Positions 18,626-24,730 of a stretch of DNA of 64,000 nt are shown here, in pieces; within the stretch, counting starts at the first letter, position 1; each line of letters opens with the position of its first letter. Source of the stretch: Paraeggerthella hominis (lineage in GTDB: Bacteria; Actinomycetota; Coriobacteriia; Coriobacteriales; Eggerthellaceae); contig NZ_JAJNOQ010000012.1 of the NCBI RefSeq assembly GCF_021044775.1, positions 5,338 to 69,337 on the forward strand, written 5' to 3'. Position numbers and translations under genes: made by a program. The notes beneath the pieces are model-generated. The model was not told the origin of the DNA and ran no database searches. It worked only from the letters and a program-made list of their open reading frames with translations.

Positions 18626-19582
18626 ATGAAGCGTTTGAAAACGCTTGCGACGCGCGGTTTCGTCGTCGCTTGCATGGCGGCCCTGGTCGCCTGTATGACG
18701 GGCTGCACATCGCAGCAAACCTATACGCCGCCCGAGGCAACGCCGAAGCTCTCGTCTCCGACGATCGCTAAAGAAGGCGTGCTGCGCGTGGGCGTGAACA
18801 CCAGCAACGTCCCGCTTGCGGGCACGCCCCAGAATTCCACGAAGATCGTCGGCATAGCCGTGGACGTGGCGGCCGCTTTGGCCGACAGCCTTGGCCTGAA
18901 GCTTGAGGTCGTAGACGTGGGAACCGATCCGGAAGGCGCTTTGACCGAGGGCAAGGTCGACGTGGTCATGGACGTCGATAAGTCCGACACCGGCAATTCC
19001 TTCTGGACTTCGGATGCGTACCTGCCTACCGCGGTGGCCCTGTTCTCCGCTCCTTCCAACACAGCGGTTCCTACCAACGATTCCCAGCCGAAAATCGCGG
19101 CTCAGGTGTCCTCTAAGAGCGCGTGGGCGGTTACGAACGAGTTCGATCAGGGAACCATCACCACGACCGAGGATCTGAAGAGCGCGTTCGCCGCTCTTGC
19201 GTCCGGCCAGGTGCAGTACGTTGCGGCCGACGCCATCATCGGCACGTACGCGGCGCATAACGCGGGCGACGACGTGAAGATCGTGGCGCTCATGCAGCAG
19301 CCGAGCGGGTACGCGGCGGGCGTGCTCGATGGGAACTCCGATTTGAAGCAGGCGATTTCCGACGCGCTGGCCACGCTTGAAGGCAGCGGCGTGATTTCGG
19401 TTATCGAAAAGAAGTGGCTGGGCTCTGCGCTCGACCTGTCCAGCATTCCGCTGACTGCCGGCGCCGAGGCGTCCTCTTCCAGCAAGACGAATGGAACCAC
19501 GCCGGCGTCTTCGTCCACGACGAACGTTTCGACGGGCCAGGCGGGTTCGAACGCCGTGTCGCCTTCGAATGCGAGCGCGTAG
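18626..19582 (+). CDS. Extracellular solute-binding lipoprotein (family 3 type)
   Basis: 318 residues. Signal peptide with basic start (MKRLKTLATRG), hydrophobic core and lipobox region ALVACMTGC, so it is probably lipid-anchored outside the membrane. The mature part has the amino-acid-binding fold: GVLRVGVNTSNVPL, IVGIAVDVAAALADSLGLKLEVVDV, and a C-terminal IEKKWLGS. It is followed by a 50-residue Ser/Thr/Asn-rich tail that is unusual for transporters. No permease or ATPase is adjacent, so it is an orphan binding or sensory protein. ATG 18626 with GGAGG ten bases upstream; an in-frame ATG at 18593 with GGAAGAAG is the alternative. Confidence 0.85.
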   Translation: MKRLKTLATRGFVVACMAALVACMTGCTSQQTYTPPEATPKLSSPTIAKEGVLRVGVNTSNVPLAGTPQNSTKIVGIAVDVAAALADSLGLKLEVVDVGTDPEGALTEGKVDVVMDVDKSDTGNSFWTSDAYLPTAVALFSAPSNTAVPTNDSQPKIAAQVSSKSAWAVTNEFDQGTITTTEDLKSAFAALASGQVQYVAADAIIGTYAAHNAGDDVKIVALMQQPSGYAAGVLDGNSDLKQAISDALATLEGSGVISVIEKKWLGSALDLSSIPLTAGAEASSSSKTNGTTPASSSTTNVSTGQAGSNAVSPSNASA

Positions 19583-19613
19583 CGTTTCGCCTTGCACTGA
19601 GTACGGCCTGAAC

Positions 19614-19647
19614 CGCCTGGAGCTTCGAAGTTCCAGGCGATTTTTTT
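19614..19647 (+). terminator. Intrinsic terminator after the binding lipoprotein
   Basis: CGCCTGGA / TCCAGGCG stem with an inner TTCGAA palindrome, followed by seven T at 19641-19647. Confidence 0.9.
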
Positions 19648-19940
19648 GTCATTGGCCAAACGTAGGCGTTTGCTGGTTTTGTGCGTGCGGTCGGCGTCGG
19701 CTGAACCAGCGGGCCACGTTCGTTTCAACGATGCCCTGATCTGGGGAAATACTGTAGTCAATGCGGGTCCTGCTCAATTTTGAGAAAACCTATCGGAATT
19801 TCCTATAGATCGCAACGAAACCCCGGTCATTTCCTATTGGACACCCTTGCTGCACCTGGGGCACACTGGGACTATTATGACGCGCCGCGTTTCGCGGATA
19901 TCGCAGCCGAGACGTTGCATGCAGAGGCTAAGGAGGACGT
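19648..19940 (+). promoter_or_regulatory. Promoter region of the acyl-CoA dehydrogenase
   Basis: About 290 bp. Two exact direct repeats ATTTCCTAT lie at 19798-19806 and 19829-19837 (31 bp apart, three helical turns), upstream of a TATTAT -10 candidate at 19873-19878. This suggests an activator site. No gene is seen in the interval. Confidence 0.45.
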
Positions 19941-21155
19941 ATGGGCACATTGACGCAGGAGGAATTCAAGGGCTTCCTCAAGACCTGCCGCGAGCTCGCC
20001 GAGGGGCCTTTTGAAGAAATGCAGAAGGAGGTCGAGGTCACGAACAAGTTCCCGCAGGAGTTCATCGACCTCGCGCGTGACAACAACCTGTATCGCTACG
20101 CTCTTCCGGTGGAGTATGGCGGATGGGGCTTTACCGAGAAGGAGATCCTGCAAGTCCAAGAGGAATTCTCTCGCGGCCCCGGCGGCATGCGCATGCACCT
20201 GCATTACGCGGCCGACCTCAACTGGCGCATTCTCGACGATTACGGTTGCCCTGAGCTCAAAGCCGAGTACATGCACAAGTTCTGCGACAAAAGCGTGTTC
20301 ACCTGCTTCGCCCTGACCGAGCAGACCGGCGGTACCGGCGCCGACGTGCATTCCACGGCGGTCAAGGATGCCGACGGAAACTACATCTTGAATGGCGAGA
20401 AGTGGCTGATCTCGCACACCGACGTGTCGCAGTTCGCCTACGTCATCGCCGTCACCGATCCCGAGAAGACCGGCGACGAGCGCCTGTCCGCTTTCTTCGT
20501 GCCGATGGACGCTCCCGGATTCGAGCTGGTTCCCATGCCTCACATGATGGGCTGCCGCGGCGCCGGGCACGCGGGCTTGAAGTTCACCGATGTGAAGCTG
20601 GAGCCGAAGTACCTGCTGGGCGAAGAGGGCCAGGGCATGGAAGTCGCCATGCACTCGCTTGCCATTTCGCGCGTGCACATTGCCGATTCGAACCTGGGAA
20701 TGTGCCAGCGCATGCTGGACATGTCGCTTGCGCGCGCCCGTGATCGCGTGACGTTCGGCAAGACCATCAACACGCGCCAGGCCATCAAGATGAAGCTTGC
20801 GAACATGGCTACGATGACCCATGCGCTTCGCACCATGGTGATCGATTTCGCCGAAGATTACGACCTGGACCATCGCAACCCCTACATCGCCGAGAAAGCG
20901 GCCATGTGCAAGCTGTTCTCGATCGATGCGGTCAAACTCGTGTCCGACGAAATGCTCGAGATATTCGGTGGTGACGGCTACTTCGAAGACTCTCCTTATG
21001 GACCGACCGAGCGCCTGTACCGCGACTGCCGCGCGCTTTGGCTGGAGGAGGGGTCTCCCACCATCCAGCGCATCACCATTGCGCGCGAGCTTGAGAAGCA
21101 CAACGCCCATCTGGAGTATCCGGGCCTTGATTGGATCGCCGGCGGCGATCTGTAG
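19941..21155 (+). CDS. Acyl-CoA dehydrogenase family protein
   Basis: 404 residues covering the whole ACAD fold: N-terminal helical domain, FAD/substrate motif CFALTEQTGGTGADVHS, a middle beta domain (GEKWLISH), and a C-terminal helical domain with RVTFGKTINTRQAIKMKLANM. The catalytic-base region is LYRDCRALWLEEGSPTIQR, where a Glu precedes GSPTIQR as in short-chain enzymes. No electron-transfer flavoprotein or CoA-transferase gene is adjacent, so the substrate and electron acceptor are unknown. ATG with AAGGAGG directly upstream. Transcription ends at a strong hairpin 25 bases downstream. Confidence 0.9.
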   Translation: MGTLTQEEFKGFLKTCRELAEGPFEEMQKEVEVTNKFPQEFIDLARDNNLYRYALPVEYGGWGFTEKEILQVQEEFSRGPGGMRMHLHYAADLNWRILDDYGCPELKAEYMHKFCDKSVFTCFALTEQTGGTGADVHSTAVKDADGNYILNGEKWLISHTDVSQFAYVIAVTDPEKTGDERLSAFFVPMDAPGFELVPMPHMMGCRGAGHAGLKFTDVKLEPKYLLGEEGQGMEVAMHSLAISRVHIADSNLGMCQRMLDMSLARARDRVTFGKTINTRQAIKMKLANMATMTHALRTMVIDFAEDYDLDHRNPYIAEKAAMCKLFSIDAVKLVSDEMLEIFGGDGYFEDSPYGPTERLYRDCRALWLEEGSPTIQRITIARELEKHNAHLEYPGLDWIAGGDL

Positions 21156-21180
21156 CCTTTCGCGATCATGCTCCTTGTCG

Positions 21181-21215
21181 CCCCGAGCAGCGCTGAGCCG
21201 CTGCTCGGGGTTTTT
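21181..21215 (+). terminator. Intrinsic terminator after acyl-CoA dehydrogenase
   Basis: Perfect 12-bp stem CCCCGAGCAGCG / CGCTGCTCGGGG with a six-base loop, followed by TTTTT. Confidence 0.95.
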
Positions 21216-21335
21216 AGGTTGAGGCTCGGGATCCCGGTGCGGCCGTGCGCTTTTCGAGATTTCGTGCAGAACTTGACCTTGACTGGGCTTCAAGTGGTTC
21301 AATGGATTTCGCAATCGAACGACAAGGGAGCGCGC

Positions 21336-22121
21336 ATGGATCAACGCGATTTGCATGAACTGCTCGAGCGAGTGGCGGCGGGGACGGCTTCGGTGGACGA
21401 CGCGGAGCGAGTGCTGCGCATCGCTCCGTTCACGGATTTGGGCTATGCCAAGGTCGATCATCATCGTGGCGTGCGCCAAGGCGTGCCGGAGGTGGTGTAC
21501 GGCGCGGGAAAGACCGCCCAGCAGATAACGGGCGTGTGCCGTGCCCTCGTCGAGGGCGGCCAGCAGCGCGTGCTGATCACGCGCTTGGACGCCGAGAAGG
21601 CTTCGGAGGTTCGCAACAGCCTGGCAAGGGAGGGCAGCTGCGATGCGTTGGCGTTCGCCTATCGAGAGCTGCCCCGCTTGGGTATTCTGGGCGACTTTCC
21701 GGAACCCGATGGCAACGGGAGCGTGGTCGTGGCCGCCGCGGGCACGAGCGACCTGCCCGTGGCCGAGGAGGCTTCGGTTACGGCCGAGATGCTGGGCAAT
21801 CGCGTGACGCGCCTGTACGACGTGGGCGTGGCCGGCCTGCACCGCTTGCTGGCGCATGCCGACGAAATCGCGGCCGCTCGCGTGGTGGTGGCGGTCGCCG
21901 GCATGGAGGGAGCCTTGGCAAGCGTGGTGGGAGGGCTTGCATCGTGCCCGGTCATCGCGGTCCCCACCAGCGTGGGCTACGGCGCCAGCTTCGGCGGGGT
22001 GGCCGCTCTTCTGGCCATGCTGAACTCATGCGCTTCCGGCGTGTCGGTGGTCAACATCGACAACGGCTTCGGTGCTGGCTACCAAGCGCATCTGATCAAC
22101 CATACGAAAGCGAGTGCGTGA
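21336..22121 (+). CDS. larB: Nickel-pincer cofactor biosynthesis protein LarB
   Basis: 261 residues. The C-terminal half has the PurE-like fold characteristic of LarB: VVAAAGTSDLPVAEEA, RLYDVGVAGLHRLL, VAGMEGALASVVGGL and VIAVPTSVGYGASFGG. LarB carboxylates and hydrolyses nicotinic acid adenine dinucleotide as the first step to the nickel-pincer nucleotide of lactate racemase. ATG with AAGGGAG seven bases upstream. Its TGA overlaps the larC ATG. No larA or larE is in the window. Confidence 0.92.
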   Translation: MDQRDLHELLERVAAGTASVDDAERVLRIAPFTDLGYAKVDHHRGVRQGVPEVVYGAGKTAQQITGVCRALVEGGQQRVLITRLDAEKASEVRNSLAREGSCDALAFAYRELPRLGILGDFPEPDGNGSVVVAAAGTSDLPVAEEASVTAEMLGNRVTRLYDVGVAGLHRLLAHADEIAAARVVVAVAGMEGALASVVGGLASCPVIAVPTSVGYGASFGGVAALLAMLNSCASGVSVVNIDNGFGAGYQAHLINHTKASA

Positions 22122-22675
22122 TGAAGACGCTGTTCTGGAATGTACGGGAGAGCGCTACGCGCGTCGCCCTTCTTGAGGCGACCTGCTCCCAGCTTGACGA
22201 CGAGGCCCGCGGCGCGGTGGAGGAGCGGTGCTGCGCGGCGGGCGTGCCGGACGGGCATTGCCACAATCTGGCCGAGGTGCATGCCGTGGTGGACGCGCTC
22301 TGCGCGAGCGATCGCGTGAAGCAGGATCTGCGCAGCGTGTACCGTATTCTTGCCGAAGCCGAAGCGGCGGCTCATGGGTGCACGGTCGATCAGACGCATT
22401 TTCACGAAGTTGGCAATGCTGCCGGAATAAGAAACGCGCTCCATATTTGCCTTGCGATCGAAGCGGTCGCGCCCGACGAGATCGTCTGCACGACCGTTCA
22501 GACGGGAGAAGGCGTGGTCGCGTGCGCTCACGGCGAGCTGGCCGTTCCCGCGCCGGCTACGGCCGCCATTCTTGCGCGCGGCATTCCCGTTTGCGATTCC
22601 AAGCTGCCGGGCGAGCTCTGCACGCCAACGTCCGCGGCGCTCATCTGGCACTTCGCGGATCGTTTCGAGGCGTGA
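22121..22675 (+). CDS. Short LarC-like nickel insertion protein
   Basis: 184 residues, start ATG overlapping the larB stop, so translation is coupled. It carries LarC signatures: THFHEVGNAAGIRN, the VQTGEGVVACAHGELAVPAPAT block and a PGELCTPTSAALI block. Full LarC is about 400 residues. This version lacks the usual N-terminal start (D-x-F-x-G-x-x-G-D-M type segment) and all of the C-terminal LarC2 region. The CTP-dependent nickel insertion known for LarC may therefore need a separate LarC2, or this is a divergent or reduced form. The core is intact with no internal stops, so it does not look like simple decay. Confidence 0.75.
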   Translation: MKTLFWNVRESATRVALLEATCSQLDDEARGAVEERCCAAGVPDGHCHNLAEVHAVVDALCASDRVKQDLRSVYRILAEAEAAAHGCTVDQTHFHEVGNAAGIRNALHICLAIEAVAPDEIVCTTVQTGEGVVACAHGELAVPAPATAAILARGIPVCDSKLPGELCTPTSAALIWHFADRFEA

Positions 22676-22680
22676 GAATC

Positions 22681-22720
22681 CGCCGGCTCCGATTAGGGCG
22701 CACCCCGATCGGAGCCGGCG
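22681..22720. terminator. Hairpin between convergent larC and smsB
   Basis: Perfect 13-bp inverted repeat CGCCGGCTCCGAT / ATCGGAGCCGGCG with a 14-base loop. There is no U-tract on either side; likely a bidirectional transcript end. Confidence 0.7.
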
Positions 22721-22728
22721 AAGCGATG

Positions 22729-23658
22729 CTAGTTCAGGAAGTCCTCCAAGATCTCCTGCTCCGCCTCTTCTTCCGTAAGGCCGAGCGTCATGAGCTTGGT
22801 GATCTGGTCGCCGGCGATCTTTCCGATGGCCGCTTCGTGCACCAAGATGGCGTCTTCGCTGGCAGCTTCGATGCCGGGGATGGCCGTGACCTTGGCCTTT
22901 CCCATGATGATGGCGTCGCACTGCACGTGGCCTCGGCAAGCTGCCTCGCCGATGACCAGCGGATTGAACACCTGCTTCGAGTTGTCCTGCGCGACCGAGC
23001 GCGAAATGACCTGCACGCTGGAGTCGTCGCCCTTCAGCTCCACCTTCATGTTCGACGTGGCCGTCTGCTCGTCGTGCGTGAGCAGTTTCTCGATCAGCAC
23101 GAGCTTCGCGCCTGCAGCCAGTTCGGCGTTCGTGTCGCGCACCGTGGAGGATACGCCGCGCAGCTGCACGAGCTCCATCTCGCAGTGCGAGTTCTCCTCC
23201 ATGATGACGTTCGTGACGGGGTTCAGGATGCGCTCTCCCGTGCCCGAGCCCTGCCCGTAGTGCTTCTCCACGTACTTCACGCGGCTGTTCTTGCCGCAGT
23301 GGAACGTGTGGATGCCGTCGTGCTCGGACGGGGCGTGGCTTTCGTTGTGGATGCCGCATCCGGCGATGATGGTGATATCGCAGTCTTCCCCGATGTAGAA
23401 CGTGTTGTACACCACGTCTTTCAGGCCCGATTGCGTGACGATGACGGGGATGTAGACGGTCTCGCCCTTGGTTCCCGGCGCGATGCGGATGTCGATGCCG
23501 GGGTTGTCCGTCTTCGTGGCGATCTCGATGCTCGCCGACGAATGGCGCTCGACGAGCTGCCCGTCTTTGCGGATGTTGAAGGCGCCTTTCGGCATGCCGT
23601 GTATATTGGCGATTTCGGCGAGCAAGCCCTCGTCGATAGGGGACAGGTCAACAGCCAT
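22729..23658 (-). CDS. smsB: Minimal SufB/SufD-type Fe-S scaffold (SmsB)
   Basis: 309 residues, much shorter than SufB (about 470) or SufD (about 420). It contains the SufBD beta-helix core: DITIIAGCGIHNESHAPSEH, RVKYVEKHYGQG, MELVQLRGVSSTVRD, and the C-terminal block HVQCDAIIMGKAKVTAIPGI then HEAAIGKIAGDQITKLMTLG with the helical EEEAEQEILEDFL end. Paired only with a SufC-like ATPase and no SufS/SufU, it matches the two-gene SMS system described as an ancestral Fe-S assembly machinery in anaerobes. ATG preceded by AAGGAGG. It lies downstream of smsC in the same operon. Confidence 0.88.
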   Translation of the reverse strand: MAVDLSPIDEGLLAEIANIHGMPKGAFNIRKDGQLVERHSSASIEIATKTDNPGIDIRIAPGTKGETVYIPVIVTQSGLKDVVYNTFYIGEDCDITIIAGCGIHNESHAPSEHDGIHTFHCGKNSRVKYVEKHYGQGSGTGERILNPVTNVIMEENSHCEMELVQLRGVSSTVRDTNAELAAGAKLVLIEKLLTHDEQTATSNMKVELKGDDSSVQVISRSVAQDNSKQVFNPLVIGEAACRGHVQCDAIIMGKAKVTAIPGIEAASEDAILVHEAAIGKIAGDQITKLMTLGLTEEEAEQEILEDFLN

Positions 23659-23718
23659 GATGGCCTCCTTTGCGGGTGCGAACGGCGCGCGATGGAAACC
23701 CGACGCGCGCCGGTTGAG

Positions 23719-24495
23719 TTAGCAGGTGGTGGGGATCTCCGTGATATGCAGCTCGGTGGGGGTGCTCAGCTTGCAGCCGGGAACGCCCTTCGCCACGAAG
23801 CCGAGCGTGGGCATAAGATCCTCGGGCTTGCCGGTTTGGGCGACCTTGCCGTTTTTCAGCAGCACGATCTCGTCGGCAAGCTGAATGATGCGCTCCTGGT
23901 GGGAGATGATCACGATAGAGCGCCCGTCGCGCGCTTCATGGATGTCGCGGAACGTTTCAGTCAGGCGGTCGAAGCTCCACAGGTCGATGCCGGCTTCCGG
24001 CTCGTCGTAGATGGCCAGCTTCGGGTCGCGCGCCAGGATGGTGGCGATCTCGATGCGCTTCACCTCGCCGCCGGACAGGTTCTTGTCCACTTCGCGCGTG
24101 AGGTAGTTCGCGGAGCACAGGCCCACTTTGGCCAGGTATTCGTTGCAAGCGAGCATCGGCAGCTTCTTGCCTGCTGCGATGTCGAGGAGCTTCTTGACTT
24201 TCATGCCCTTGAAGCGGGCGGGCTGTTGGAACCCGTAGCCGATTCCCCGCTTGGCGCGCTCGGAGATGGGCAGGTTCGTGATGTCTTCGCCGTCGAGCAG
24301 GATCTGTCCGGAGGTGGGCTGTTCGATGCCCATGATAAGCTTGGCAAGCGTCGACTTTCCTCCGCCGTTCGGGCCCGTGATGACCGTGAAGCGGTCGTCG
24401 GGGATGCAAAGCGATAGGTCGTCGATGATGCGCTTGGTTTCTTTGGACCCTTCCTGCAAGGGCACCTCGAACGTAAGGTTCTTCAGTTCCAGCAT
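23719..24495 (-). CDS. smsC: SufC-type ABC ATPase (SmsC)
   Basis: 258 residues. Walker A TGPNGGGKST, Q-loop YGFQQPARFKG, signature NLSGGEVKRIEIA, Walker B LAIYDEPEAGIDLW and the H-loop ISHQERII are all intact. The D-E-P-E-A-G-I-D sequence is typical of SufC. It should dimerise with SmsB and power Fe-S cluster assembly in the cytosol. ATG at 24495 after GGAGAAA; the in-frame extension to 24657 overlaps the promoter and is rejected. The upstream region has a promoter overlapped by a palindrome, so expression is likely controlled. Confidence 0.9.
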   Translation of the reverse strand: MLELKNLTFEVPLQEGSKETKRIIDDLSLCIPDDRFTVITGPNGGGKSTLAKLIMGIEQPTSGQILLDGEDITNLPISERAKRGIGYGFQQPARFKGMKVKKLLDIAAGKKLPMLACNEYLAKVGLCSANYLTREVDKNLSGGEVKRIEIATILARDPKLAIYDEPEAGIDLWSFDRLTETFRDIHEARDGRSIVIISHQERIIQLADEIVLLKNGKVAQTGKPEDLMPTLGFVAKGVPGCKLSTPTELHITEIPTTC

Positions 24496-24521
24496 GATGC
24501 GTTTCTCCGTCTCTTCTCGTC

Positions 24522-24564
24522 TAAATGATACTCTATTACTATCATTTAAGCCGGATCTCGTCAA
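24522..24564 (-). promoter_or_regulatory. smsCB promoter with palindromic operator
   Basis: Reading leftwards: -35 TTGACG (24564-24559), 17-bp spacer, weak -10 TAGTAA (24541-24536). A perfect 9-bp inverted repeat TAAATGATA / TATCATTTA with a 9-bp spacer (24522-24548) covers the -10. The AT-rich palindrome stands out in GC-rich DNA and probably binds an Fe- or Fe-S-responsive repressor. Confidence 0.65.
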
Positions 24565-24664
24565 GGCCGGCAGCGCGCAAAACCGCCGTGGTGCGCGCTC
24601 TGGTTCCCAACGGTTTATTCTAGCTTGAAATAGCTTTGCGAGCGGCGGGAATGTCATCGAAAAG

Positions 24665-24700
24665 CGAATACGCCCCCGCTTGCCGATGCAGGCGGGGGCG
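24665..24700 (-). terminator. GC-rich hairpin upstream of the M16C gene on + coordinates
   Basis: CGCCCCCGC (24671-24679) and GCGGGGGCG (24692-24700). It lies after the stop of the leftward M16C gene, whose transcript reads into it, and is followed by a weakly T-rich stretch on the minus strand. Confidence 0.65.
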
Positions 24701-24730
24701 TGCGAGGCGGTTGGATCTGAGGGGTTTGCG

